From: Planctomycetota bacterium
GTDB lineage: Bacteria; Planctomycetota; UBA1135; GCA-002686595
DNA length: 64,000 bases
Reading direction: 5' to 3'
Assembly (NCBI GenBank): GCA_023150475.1
Contig: JAKLKU010000014.1
Coordinates: 62,001 to 126,000 of the forward strand
Of this stretch, positions 56,400 to 64,000 are shown one piece after another (the first letter of the stretch is position 1; the number at the start of each line of letters is the position of its first letter). The translations under genes were made by a program, and so were the position numbers. The notes beneath the pieces were generated by a model. It ran no database searches. It was not told where the DNA came from and saw only the letters and a program-made list of their open reading frames with translations.

Positions 56400-57952
56400 A
56401 TCACTGGCTCTCGTTGATCGTCGCTGCGCCCGCGGTCGCCGCGGCGCTGCTCTTGGTCCTGAAGAACGAGCAGAAGCTCGCGATCCGGCTCGTGTCGCTC
56501 GTCGGCGCGACGGTGTCGCTCGTCGGCAGTCTGGTCGTAGCGGCGCAGTACGACCGCGCGCTCGGCGGCTTCCAGATGCTCGAGAGCTTCCCGCTGGTGC
56601 CGAGCTACGGCATCCACCTGAAGCTCGCCGTCGACGGTTGGGGCGTCGCGTTGCTGCTCTTGACCGGCATCATCATCGTCACCGGCGTCCTCGCGAGCTG
56701 GTCGGTGCCGAAGCGCGACAAGGAGTTCTTCCTGCTCTTGCTGGTGCTGGTCGCCGGCGTGTTCGGCGTCTTCGTCGCGCAGGACCTCTTCGTCTTCTTC
56801 CTCTTCTACGAGATCGCCGTGTTGCCGATGTACTTGCTCATCGGCATCTGGGGCGCGAGCCACGACGTCAAGGCGGCCGGACCGTTCAAGTACGTCTGGA
56901 AGCGCTTCGCGGTCGGCGGCAAGGAATACGCCGCGATGAAGCTGACGTTGATGCTGCTCGTCGGCTCGGCGGCGGTGCTCGTCGGCATGCTGATCCTCTG
57001 GAACGGCTCGGGCGCGCGCACGTTCGACATGCAGGTGCTCGAGAACGCGACGTTCTCGCGCACGGCGCAGATGTGGGCGTTCCCGCTGTTCTGGCTCGGC
57101 TTCGGCTCGCTCGCCGGCGTGTTCCCGTTCCACACGTGGTCGCCGGACGGCCACGCGTCGGCGCCGACCGCCGTGTCGATGTTGCACGCAGGCGTGCTGA
57201 TGAAGCTCGGCGCGTTCGGCGTGATGCGCATCGGCATGGTGCTCGTGCCCGACGCCGCCGAAGTGTGGGCGCCGCTCGTCGGCACGGTCGCCGTGATCAA
57301 CGTGCTCTACGGCGCGTTCTGCGCGGCGAGCCAGACCGACCTCAAGTACATCGTCGCGTACTCGAGCGTCAGCCACATGGGCGTCGTGATGCTCGGCGCC
57401 GCGACGCTGACGCCGAACGGTTGGAACGGCGCGGTCTACCAGATGGTCGCGCACGGCATCATGACCGGCCTCTTCTTCGCGCTCGTCGGCCTCGTGTACG
57501 AGCGCGCGCACACGCGAGCGATCGCCAAGATGGGCGGCTTCGCGCATCCGATGCCCGCGGTCGCGGCGTTCTTCACGCTGGCGTGCCTGTCGTCGCTCGG
57601 GCTGCCCGGCACCGCCGGTTTCGTCGCCGAGTTCCTGGTGTTCGTCGGCGCGGCGCAGAGCGAGCACTGGTGGTGGACGATCCCGGGCGTGCTCGGCGCG
57701 TTCGTCACGGCGGTCTACGTGCTGCGCGCGTGCAAGTCGATCTTCTGGGGGCCGGCGCCGAAAGGTGAGTACGCGCACCTCCAGGATGCGCAGCGCACCG
57801 AATGGGCCGCGCCGCTGGTGCTCGGCTCGGCGCTGGTGCTCTTCGGCTTCTGGCCGCGCTTCCTGCTCGATTCGATCGACGGAGCGAGCGCGACGTTCCT
57901 GTCGCGCGTCGTCACCGTCGCCTCGGCGCCCGACATGGAGACCAACAAGTGA
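56396..57952 (+). CDS. nuoM: Complex I subunit NuoM
   Basis: A 518-residue antiporter-like proton-pumping subunit. Characteristic elements are FVFFLFYEIAVLPMYLLIGI (helix 5 Glu), FPFHTWSPDGHASAPTAVSM, LHAGVLMKLGAFGVMRIGM, and TDLKYIVAYSSVSHMGVVML. The last helix is followed by an ...SAPDMETNK tail. Overlaps nuoL at its start and nuoN at its end (GTGA). Confidence 0.95.
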   Translation: MNHWLSLIVAAPAVAAALLLVLKNEQKLAIRLVSLVGATVSLVGSLVVAAQYDRALGGFQMLESFPLVPSYGIHLKLAVDGWGVALLLLTGIIIVTGVLASWSVPKRDKEFFLLLLVLVAGVFGVFVAQDLFVFFLFYEIAVLPMYLLIGIWGASHDVKAAGPFKYVWKRFAVGGKEYAAMKLTLMLLVGSAAVLVGMLILWNGSGARTFDMQVLENATFSRTAQMWAFPLFWLGFGSLAGVFPFHTWSPDGHASAPTAVSMLHAGVLMKLGAFGVMRIGMVLVPDAAEVWAPLVGTVAVINVLYGAFCAASQTDLKYIVAYSSVSHMGVVMLGAATLTPNGWNGAVYQMVAHGIMTGLFFALVGLVYERAHTRAIAKMGGFAHPMPAVAAFFTLACLSSLGLPGTAGFVAEFLVFVGAAQSEHWWWTIPGVLGAFVTAVYVLRACKSIFWGPAPKGEYAHLQDAQRTEWAAPLVLGSALVLFGFWPRFLLDSIDGASATFLSRVVTVASAPDMETNK

Positions 57953-59385
57953 GCTCCTGGGTCCACCTCCTCTCGCTCGACCTCGCCGTCGTCGGTCTTG
58001 CGGCGCTCGTGATGTTGCTCGACGCGCTCGCGTCGTTGCGCGGGCGCACGATCGGCGCGCTGGTCGTCGCCGGTTTGGTCGGAGTGTTGATCGCTTCGTT
58101 CCAGATCGACGTCACCGGCACGACGCCGCACGGCGCGTACGTGTCCGACGCGTGGGTGCTCTTCTTCAAGCGCATCTTCCTCTGCGCCGCGATCCTCGGC
58201 GTGCTCGGCTCGATCGAGTGGCTCGACCGCCACGCGCCCAAGCGTCAGGCCGAGTACTACGCGCTGCTGCTCTTCAGCCTGGTCGGGATGCTGCTGCTGC
58301 CGGGAGCCCGCGACTGGGTCTTGCTCGTCGTCGCGTTCGAGCTGATGGGCGTGCCGCTCTACGTGCTCGCCGCGTACGCGAAGAACGACACGACGCCGGG
58401 CGAGCCCAAGCTCGCCGCGGAAGCTGCGCTGAAGCTCTTCGTCACCGGCGCCGCGAGCTCGGCGTTCACGTTCTTCGGTCTCGCGTTGCTCGTCGGACTG
58501 TCGGGTTCGACGTCGATCGCGCAAGGCGCGCAGATGTCGCCGCTCGCGACCGTCGGTCTGATGCTGGTGATCGCGGGCTTCGGCTTCAAACTCGGCGCGG
58601 TGCCGTTCCACTTCTGGGTGCCCGACACGTACCAAGGCGCGCCGACGCCGTTCGTCGCGTTCCTCTCGGTCGCGCCGAAGGCCGGCGGTCTCGCCGCGCT
58701 CAGCGTGATCCTGATGTCGACCGGTTGGGTCGGCGCGAAGGAACTGTGGGCGCCTGCGATCGTCGTGATCTCGATCGCGAGCATGGCGGTCGGCAACCTG
58801 TTCGCGCTGCCGCAGACCGATGCGCGGCGCCTGCTCGGTTTCTCCGGCATCGCGCAGATCGGTTACGTGCTGATCGCGCTCGCCGCGGCGACCGAACAAG
58901 GCCTCGCGATGGCGCTCTTCTTCATCGCGGCGTACGTGTTCACGAACCTCGGGCTCTTCCTGGTGGTGCACGCCGCCGCGCAGGACATGGGCGGGCACGG
59001 AATCGCAGAGATGTCCGGCTTGTCGCGGCGTTCGCCGTGGCTCGGCGGCGCGTTGCTCGTGTTCTTGCTGTCGCTCGCGGGGATCCCGTTCGTCATTGGC
59101 TTCTGGGCGAAGCTCTTCGTGTTCCTCGAAGCGTATCGCGCCGGGCTCGTGGTGCCGGTGATCGTCGGCATCGTGCTCGCGGTCGTGGGCCTCTTCTACT
59201 ACTTGTCGGTCGCACGCCAGACGTTCATGGCGGAAGGCAAGAGCGACGAGAAGATCCACGCGGGCGCGCCGTTGTCCGCGGCGATCGCCGTGTGTCTCTT
59301 GGCCGTGGTGGTGCTGGGTCTGTGGCCGGGCCCGCTGGTCGAGAGCGCGAACGCGGCGGCCGCGGCGTTCCTCGGCGGGCGCTGA
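57949..59385 (+). CDS. nuoN: Complex I subunit NuoN
   Basis: A 478-residue antiporter-like subunit. The GTG at 57949 overlaps the nuoM stop by four bases and is preferred over more distant in-frame starts. Features: LVVAFELMGVPLYVLAAYAK, KLFVTGAASSAFTFFGLAL, VPFHFWVPDTYQGAPTPFVA, TDARRLLGFSGIAQIGYVLI. It closes the operon. No nuoE, nuoF or nuoG gene is found in the cluster, so the NADH-oxidising module is missing from this locus. The 195 bases after the stop hold no supported gene. Confidence 0.94.
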   Translation: MSSWVHLLSLDLAVVGLAALVMLLDALASLRGRTIGALVVAGLVGVLIASFQIDVTGTTPHGAYVSDAWVLFFKRIFLCAAILGVLGSIEWLDRHAPKRQAEYYALLLFSLVGMLLLPGARDWVLLVVAFELMGVPLYVLAAYAKNDTTPGEPKLAAEAALKLFVTGAASSAFTFFGLALLVGLSGSTSIAQGAQMSPLATVGLMLVIAGFGFKLGAVPFHFWVPDTYQGAPTPFVAFLSVAPKAGGLAALSVILMSTGWVGAKELWAPAIVVISIASMAVGNLFALPQTDARRLLGFSGIAQIGYVLIALAAATEQGLAMALFFIAAYVFTNLGLFLVVHAAAQDMGGHGIAEMSGLSRRSPWLGGALLVFLLSLAGIPFVIGFWAKLFVFLEAYRAGLVVPVIVGIVLAVVGLFYYLSVARQTFMAEGKSDEKIHAGAPLSAAIAVCLLAVVVLGLWPGPLVESANAAAAAFLGGR

Positions 59386-59580
59386 GCCGGCCCGACTCGT
59401 CGAGCTCCATCTGGAATTCGGCGGGCAAACCCGTTTGCCTCGCGGCCGAGCAATCGGTGTCCCGCCGGCTCGACCCGATCGAGTTCACGCCGGCCGCACG
59501 GTGCGCACATGCCGAGCCCGCACGGCGCGCCGAACACACTGCGATCACGAACGATGACGCGGGCCGCGGCGGGAGACGTC

Positions 59581-60012
59581 ATGCGCGAGCTGCGCAGTGA
59601 ACGGTGGCGCGAACCGAAGCACGCGTACGGAAGCGCGGCGGACATTCCGCCGTTGCTCGAGCGATCACGTGGCCTCTCCACGTCGGAACCCGAAGCGGAG
59701 CCGTGGTTCTCCTTGTTCCGCGCGCTTGAGCATCAACGCGACGTGTACCCGGCTTCCTTCGCTGCGGCGCCGCACGTGATCGCCGAGTTGGAACGGCGCG
59801 CGGAAGTCGCCGGCGTGTCCTTCTTCCACTTCCCTGCGTGGGTCGAGGTCTGTCGCGCCAAGAAGTCCGTCGCGATCCCAGTCGACCTCGAGAAAGCGTA
59901 CTTCGAGTCGTGCGGACGCTTGCCGACGCTTGCGGCACGCGCTGCACCGAAGCCGCTCGAACGTGTTGGACTGGCCTGGGTCCTCAACGCGATCGCGGCG
60001 GCGCAGGGGTGA
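59581..60012 (+). CDS. Small HEAT-like protein, unknown function
   Basis: A 143-residue protein from the ATG at 59581, preceded by GGGAGACGTC; earlier in-frame ATGs at 59509 and 59554 would add an Arg/Thr-rich extension. The N-terminal pattern HAYGSAADIPPLL ... WFSLFRALEHQRDVYPAS FAAAPHVIAEL recalls a family of helical-repeat proteins with the H-Q-x-x-V-Y-x-A-[T/S]-x-A-A-x-P core, often found as short orphan genes in actinobacteria and myxobacteria. Only the first repeats are present. Function unknown; codon use is ordinary for the region. Confidence 0.55.
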   Translation: MRELRSERWREPKHAYGSAADIPPLLERSRGLSTSEPEAEPWFSLFRALEHQRDVYPASFAAAPHVIAELERRAEVAGVSFFHFPAWVEVCRAKKSVAIPVDLEKAYFESCGRLPTLAARAAPKPLERVGLAWVLNAIAAAQG

Positions 60013-60330
60013 CACGCTTTCGCCGCAGCGCTCCTCGAGCTGTCGGCGGATGGAGTCGTCGAGCGGTCTCGGCTGCGCTCGACGAGTGAAGCCTGGCCTC
60101 GCGGTGGAGCGCGCTCGGCGGTGTCCGCCGCGGCACGGGGTAACCCGTGCGCGGCGTGCCCGCCTTCAGCATCGCCGACTGCGGACCTCCGCGGCCCCGC
60201 GCGAACTTTCCTCCGGCGCTTGGCGCAGGGGGACTGCTCCGTTGGGCCCATACCTAAGTTCGTGGGCCCCTACCGACAATCCGTATGGAAGTGCGGCCTT
60301 TTTTTCCGTCGCGCGCCAACGGAGGTAGCC
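60013..60330. other. Leader region of the hemerythrin gene
   Basis: The 318 bases hold no supported gene. They contain two direct repeats (60243-60254 and 60263-60274), a run of seven T at 60299-60305, and a perfect GGAGGT four bases before the ATG at 60331. No clear -35/-10 pair was found. Confidence 0.5.
60243..60274 (+). promoter_or_regulatory. Direct repeat TGGGCCCmTACC upstream of hemerythrin gene
   Basis: TGGGCCCATACC at 60243-60254 and TGGGCCCCTACC at 60263-60274 match at 11 of 12 positions and are offset by 20 bases, about two helical turns. The GGGCCC core is self-complementary. A repeat of this spacing just upstream of a gene suggests a binding site for an activator or repressor; the protein is unknown. 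Confidence 0.5.
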
Positions 60331-60780
60331 ATGTCGGTCAAGTCGTACGGGATTCGGCAAATGATCCTCGCCGAGCACGACGAGCTGCGTCGTCGCGCTC
60401 AAGACATCGAGAACGCGCTCGAGCGCATGGAGCGCATTCGCCGCGCGAACGCCGGCGAACTCGAGGGGCTCTTGACGGCGTTCTATGCACGCTTCTGGCA
60501 CCACATCGAGAACGAAGACCGACTCCTGCGCCCGGTGCTGACCGACGACGGCAAGAAGGAGCTCGTCGACCGCATGGACAAGGAACACGTCGATCAGCGC
60601 GCTCGCATCGAGGCGCTGTCGAAGCTGCTCCTGCACACGACGCCTCACGAGCACGTCGGCAAGCTGCGCGCGTTCTTCGAAGAGCTCCGCAAGGAGATGC
60701 ACGACGAAGAAACGCTGTGCCTCTCGCCGGAAAAACCGCACGACGAACCGCTGCGCTTCGACTCCTGCTGCGGCAGGTGA
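60331..60780 (+). CDS. Hemerythrin-domain protein
   Basis: A 149-residue helical-bundle protein. GGAGGT four bases before the ATG at 60331 fixes the start. Candidate di-iron ligands in order: H16 (LAEHDELRRR), H57/H58 and E60 (FWHHIENED), H86 (DKEHVDQRAR) and H124 with D125 (EMHDEETLC). The H-H-x-x-x-E and M-H-D-E-E elements are hemerythrin signatures. C-terminal CCGR is unusual. It may bind oxygen or NO, or repair iron centres, like the YtfE/ScdA-related hemerythrins. Convergent with the SGNH gene ending at 60862. Confidence 0.87.
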   Translation: MSVKSYGIRQMILAEHDELRRRAQDIENALERMERIRRANAGELEGLLTAFYARFWHHIENEDRLLRPVLTDDGKKELVDRMDKEHVDQRARIEALSKLLLHTTPHEHVGKLRAFFEELRKEMHDEETLCLSPEKPHDEPLRFDSCCGR

Positions 60781-60861
60781 AGTTTGGGGGCGTTCGAGCG
60801 CCCGCGGCGGGCCGCTTCGGCGGGGCTGCGTGCGCTCGAGCCGTCCACGTCGAGCCGACGG

Positions 60862-62055
60862 CTATTTCTTCTTCGCTCGGTCGGCGAGCAACTTCTGGAT
60901 CGTCGGCGCGAGGCCTTCGGCGAGCTTCGTGCCGACGAGTTCGTGACAGCGCTCGTTCGGATGGTGGTCGACTTGGTGGACCTGCAGGCTCGCGGGGTCC
61001 TCGTGCTCGACGATCGGCAGGAGGTCGTAGAACGGGACTGCGTGCTTGCGGCAGAGCTGCTTCAGCGCTTCGTGCTGCGTGCGCCACGGATAGTCGTCGC
61101 CGAGCAGCGTGAGGTCGGGGAAGAGCAGCAGACGGAAGTCCGCGCCCTTCGTCTGGCACAACGTCGGCATCGCGGTGAGGTACGTCTGGAGCTCGTTCCA
61201 CCCAGGCGCGTCCTCGACGCCCCAGTTGTCGCGCAAGATGCGGTTGTAGGCCGCAGTGCGCAGCTTCAACTCGAGCGCCGCCGCGAAATGATCGAGCAGC
61301 ACCGAGTGCGTGCGCAGCCACCACTGCACTTCCTCGGACGTGCGCACCTTGTGCTCGCGGCGCGGCTCGCCGAAGGTCAACCCGAGGAACGTCGAGAGGT
61401 CCGATTCCGGCGCACGGCCGACCTTGCGCACGTCGACCGGCACGACGTCGTTCATGTAGAAGCACACGAACACCATGTCGGGCTCGTACTCGATCACGCG
61501 TTTGCCGAGCAACGCGGCTTCTTGGCGCGTGTTGTAGCCGTACACGCCGCAGTTCATCACTTCGATCGAGAGGTCGGGCAGGCGCCTCGCGAGCTCGCGT
61601 TCGAGCACCTTCGGGTACGGCGACTCGCCTTGCACGCCGATGCCGAACGTGAACGAGTCGCCGAGGACTGCGATGCGGAAGGTGCCTTCCGGTTTCGGTC
61701 GCGCGTAGACCCGCGGATCGCGGAAGCCGTCGGCGTTGATCTGGTAGGAGACCGTCTTCGCCGGTGACCGCGGGGTCGCCGGGTACTCCGCGCCGTAGTG
61801 CGCGCCGGGGACGAGCTCGTAGCCGAGGTTCTTGTCGTCGACGTCGCGCACGACCTTCGGCGCGGTCGGTTCGTGGTACGCGACCGTCCAATCGAGGAAG
61901 CCACGCGCGACGAACTCGGCGAGCACGCCGGTGACCACGAGCGTGCCGCAGGCGAGCGCGAGCTTCGTGAAGCAGCCGCGCCGGCGTTTCGGCGCGGCGG
62001 AGGGCCCTGGCTCGCCGCCGGTCGTGGGCGTGTTGGAGTCGGCGTCGGCCATCAT
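60862..62055 (-). CDS. Membrane-anchored SGNH hydrolase-like protein
   Basis: A 397-residue protein from the ATG at 62053-62055 (a second ATG follows at once). An N-terminal basic patch (APKRRRGCFTK) precedes a single helix (LALACGTLVVTGVLAEFVA). The SGNH fold starts at FRIAVLGDSFTFGIGVQGES with nucleophile Ser, then NCGVYGYNTRQE, FVCFYMNDVV (block III), and the catalytic pair in HQVDHHPNERCHELVG, where H-H-P-N-E replaces the usual D-x-x-H. It differs from the protein at 15475-16869, which has several N-terminal helices. Probably an outer-face esterase or acyltransferase acting on envelope glycans; substrate unknown. Confidence 0.8.
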   Translation of the reverse strand: MMADADSNTPTTGGEPGPSAAPKRRRGCFTKLALACGTLVVTGVLAEFVARGFLDWTVAYHEPTAPKVVRDVDDKNLGYELVPGAHYGAEYPATPRSPAKTVSYQINADGFRDPRVYARPKPEGTFRIAVLGDSFTFGIGVQGESPYPKVLERELARRLPDLSIEVMNCGVYGYNTRQEAALLGKRVIEYEPDMVFVCFYMNDVVPVDVRKVGRAPESDLSTFLGLTFGEPRREHKVRTSEEVQWWLRTHSVLLDHFAAALELKLRTAAYNRILRDNWGVEDAPGWNELQTYLTAMPTLCQTKGADFRLLLFPDLTLLGDDYPWRTQHEALKQLCRKHAVPFYDLLPIVEHEDPASLQVHQVDHHPNERCHELVGTKLAEGLAPTIQKLLADRAKKK

Positions 62056-62130
62056 GGCGAGCCTAACCCGACGGTCCGCGGGCGGCCAAGCGGACGGCCG
62101 CGCCGGCGAGTCGGCTTCGCGGTGTCCCGG

Positions 62131-62211
62131 GCGTCCCAGGAGTCCCCGGAGTCTCCGGAGTCCCCGGAGTCCCCGGAGTCCCCGGAGTCTCCGGAGTCCC
62201 CGGAGTCCCAA
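62131..62211. repeat. 9-bp tandem repeat, nine units
   Basis: Unit GAGTCCCCG, with two GAGTCTCCG variants and diverged first and last units, running without a break from 62131 to 62211. It lies upstream of the SGNH gene that reads leftward from 62055. Confidence 0.95.
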
Positions 62212-62467
62212 GCGCGCGCGGTGCCCCCGGCTCACGAGTGCCCCCGGCTCGCGAGCGGCGGCGGCTCACGAGCGGCGGCGGCGCAGCGCTGGTCCAGCGT
62301 CGTTGCACCCGTCGGTCGACCCAGCACTGAGCTCCGTCCTGCGTGCGCGTTCGCCGCACGCTCGGGGAACTTTGCCGAGGCGCGACCCTCGCGTGCGCGG
62401 TGCGCTGGAACTTCGTTCCTCGAAGCTCCAGCGGCACCGGAAATTTGCGTGGAGCGCCGTGGAGTGC

Positions 62468-62539
62468 GCCAGCGAGTTGGCGAGCGAGTTGGCGAGCGGG
62501 TTGGCCAGCGAGTTGGCCAGCGAGTTGGCCAGCGGGTTG
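62468..62539. repeat. 12-bp tandem repeat, six units
   Basis: Units GC[C/G]AGCG[A/G]GTTG start at 62468, 62480, 62492, 62504, 62516 and 62528. The third and sixth share a G where the others have A, hinting that the array grew by copying a 36-bp block of three units. It lies about 70 bases upstream of the membrane protein start at 62611. Confidence 0.95.
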
Positions 62540-62610
62540 GACGGCGCGACGAGCCGCGTAGACTCTGCCCTTCGCATGGCTCGTCCCCGCCGCACACCGA
62601 GTCCGAGCGC

Positions 62611-64000
62611 ATGAACCGCGTGAGGCTCGTCGTGCTCGTGGCGCTCGTCGCGACGTTCGCGTTCGCGTTCGCGCTCGAGCTCGATGCCGGAGCCAAGGGC
62701 TACATGCCGCTCGATCACGGCATCGTCTTCGACGGTGCGTGGCGCATCCTGCAGGGCCAAGTCCCGTTCCGCGACTTCACGACGCCGAACGGGCTCGTGC
62801 CGATCTACTTGCAGGCGCCGTTCTTCGCGGTGCTCGGGCCGACGTGGTTCGCGTACGTGTTGCACGCGGCGCTCGCGAACGGCGCTTTCGTGCTGCTCGT
62901 CTTCGCGCTGCTGCGGCGCTTCGCGCTCGCACTACCGTGGGCGTTCGTGTACGCGGCGGCGTCGGCGGTGACGTTCGCGCCGCCGATCGGCGTGCCGTAC
63001 ATGGAGCAAGCGAGCTTCCTCTTCGCGCTCGCGGCGCTCGTCGCGGCGCTGTGGGCGCGCGGCGAGAGCGAACGGCCGCGGCGAGCGGCGCTGCTCTGGT
63101 GCGCGAGCGCCGTCGCGTTGGCCGCCGCGTTCGCGTCGAAGCAGATCCCAGCCGGCTTCGCGCTGCCGCTGGTGCTCGCGATCGCTGCGTGCGAGGCGCC
63201 CGGTCGGCGCCTGCGGGCGTTCGCGTGGCTCGGCGCGAGCGGTGCGGCGGTCGTCGTGCTCGTGGCGCTCGTGGCCGCGCTCGCCGGCGTCGATTGGGGA
63301 CTCGCGTACGACTACGGCTGGCGGCTCCCGCAGTCGGAAGGCGTCTTCAAGCTGCGCTTCGTCAACACGCCGGCGAAGTTCGCGAGCCGCGTGACGACGA
63401 TCCTCGGCGACACCGGGCTCGTGGCGACGAGCGTCGGCGCGCTGACTCCGCTCGTCGCGCTCGCGGCGCTCGCGAAGAGCACGTTCGGTCGCGCGGTCGA
63501 CCGGGTCGCGCTGGGCGCCTTCGCGCTCGCCGCGGCGCTCGCTTGGACCTGCTACGTCTTCGTCGCGTTCGCCGGCAACCAGTGGCAGAACGGCGTGCCG
63601 CTCGTGTTCGCGAGCGTCGGGCTCGTGCACGCGGGCCTCGCGCGGCTCGCGGCGGAAGGTGCCGCGTCCGGAGCGCTGCGCACGAGCGCGCGGCTCGTCG
63701 GCGTGGCGCTCGCCGTGGGCGTCGTGCGCGACGCGTGGACCTTCCAACGCGACGTCGTCGACACGCGGATCGTCAACGACCTCGTCTACTCGCGCGAAGC
63801 GGCCGACGCGGCGCGGTCGCACTTGCCCGAAGAGCTCGCGTTCCTCGATTGGTGCCTGCCGACCGCGGCACCGATCGCTGCGCGCGACTTCGGCGAGCTC
63901 GTGCGTTTCCTGCGCGAGAGCCCCGACGGGTTCGTCTTCTTCGGCGACGCGACGATCGTCGCGGCGCTCGCACGCAAACCGTCGCTCGCGCCGTGCCTCT
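62611..64000 (+). CDS. Polytopic membrane protein, GT-C-like (incomplete at window end)
   Basis: From the ATG at 62611 the frame stays open to the last base, giving 463 residues with no stop. The N-terminus (NRVRLVVLVALVATFAFAFA) is a membrane helix followed by the loop DHGIVFDGAWRILQGQVPFR and DFTTPNGLVPIYLQAPFF, the G-x-W-R-[I/V]-L-x-G-x-x-P-[F/Y]-R-D-F pattern common in polyprenyl-sugar-dependent GT-C transferases. Eight or more further hydrophobic helices follow. After the helices the last 80 visible residues are soluble (DVVDTRIVNDLVYSREAADA). Donor and acceptor unknown. A related protein is at 34145-35578. Confidence 0.7.
   Translation, partial: MNRVRLVVLVALVATFAFAFALELDAGAKGYMPLDHGIVFDGAWRILQGQVPFRDFTTPNGLVPIYLQAPFFAVLGPTWFAYVLHAALANGAFVLLVFALLRRFALALPWAFVYAAASAVTFAPPIGVPYMEQASFLFALAALVAALWARGESERPRRAALLWCASAVALAAAFASKQIPAGFALPLVLAIAACEAPGRRLRAFAWLGASGAAVVVLVALVAALAGVDWGLAYDYGWRLPQSEGVFKLRFVNTPAKFASRVTTILGDTGLVATSVGALTPLVALAALAKSTFGRAVDRVALGAFALAAALAWTCYVFVAFAGNQWQNGVPLVFASVGLVHAGLARLAAEGAASGALRTSARLVGVALAVGVVRDAWTFQRDVVDTRIVNDLVYSREAADAARSHLPEELAFLDWCLPTAAPIAARDFGELVRFLRESPDGFVFFGDATIVAALARKPSLAPCL

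Larger units (their letters stand above)
62056..62610. other. Repeat-rich divergent spacer
   Basis: The 555 bases between divergent genes hold two separate minisatellite arrays (62131-62211 and 62468-62539) and G/C-rich low-complexity stretches such as GCCCCCGGCTC(A/G)CGAG repeated near 62220-62275. No gene is supported; short frames through the arrays are Gly/Thr/Pro or Ala/Ser/Trp repeats. Promoters were not recognised. Confidence 0.6.

Noticed and set aside
62131..62539. CRISPR-like array
   Set aside because: The repeats are direct tandem units of 9 and 12 bp without spacers.

Overview
The window is a high-GC bacterial chromosome segment, about 70% G+C judged by eye, with overlapping ATGA/GTGA gene junctions. 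The best guess is a planctomycete. The evidence is three secreted proteins (651-2435, 4261-6063, 28284-30587) that end in a related C-terminal domain closing on an S-N-A-[V/L] ... T-x-[A/T]-P motif, a DUF1080 lipoprotein, a sigma factor fused to a membrane anchor, PadR next to a permease-prefix protein, and heavily low-complexity spacers. No rRNA, tRNA, CRISPR array, insertion sequence or prophage was seen.

Layout. 1-6100: end of a membrane protein, a 14-bp tandem repeat, two TolB/PD40-repeat exported proteins and a double DUF1080 lipoprotein. 6170-10628 (minus): ispH, a 2Fe-2S ferredoxin, a zinc-ribbon membrane protein, a DUF2167 protein and a small lipoprotein. 10764-18812: a DEAD-box RNA helicase with a long charged tail, a small exported protein, exonuclease III overlapping a HAD phosphatase, an SGNH-fold membrane protein, a Lon N-terminal-domain protein and a SirB1/transglutaminase-like protein. 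19060-28007 (plus): a fatty-acid/acetoacetyl-CoA cluster (thiolase, 3-hydroxyacyl-CoA dehydrogenase, two cyclophilins, enoyl-CoA hydratase, second thiolase), then a one-chain aconitase-family hydro-lyase and an isopropylmalate/isocitrate-type dehydrogenase.

28284-40608: a beta-helix exported protein; a minus-strand set of GT-C-like membrane protein, TPR-thioredoxin protein and an ECF-type sigma factor fused to a transmembrane segment and a large predicted extracytoplasmic region; then a plus-strand PadR operon preceded by two near-identical 19-bp inverted repeats; then a CPA1 Na+/H+ antiporter. 40745-49048: low-potential metabolism, with pyruvate:ferredoxin oxidoreductase plus a dihydroorotate-dehydrogenase-like protein on the minus strand and a 2-oxoacid:ferredoxin oxidoreductase (alpha/gamma fused, plus beta) and a ferritin-like protein on the plus strand. 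49329-59385: a tight operon for an 11-subunit complex I (A, B-C fused, D, H, I, J, K, L, M, N) with no NuoE, NuoF or NuoG in the cluster. 59581-64000: a small HEAT-like protein, a hemerythrin-domain protein, an SGNH membrane protein, a repeat-rich spacer and the start of a polytopic GT-C-like membrane protein that runs off the window.

How the parts fit. Beta-oxidation enzymes yield acetyl-CoA. PFOR and the 2-oxoacid:ferredoxin oxidoreductase yield reduced ferredoxin. The adjoining complex I lacks the NADH-input module, so it may take electrons from ferredoxin; this is inference from gene content and neighbourhood. The items most worth following are the sigma-factor fusion, the ferredoxin/complex I neighbourhood with its NuoB-NuoC fusion and apparent ACG start of nuoA, the duplicated operator before padR, and the swapped-order aconitase fusion.
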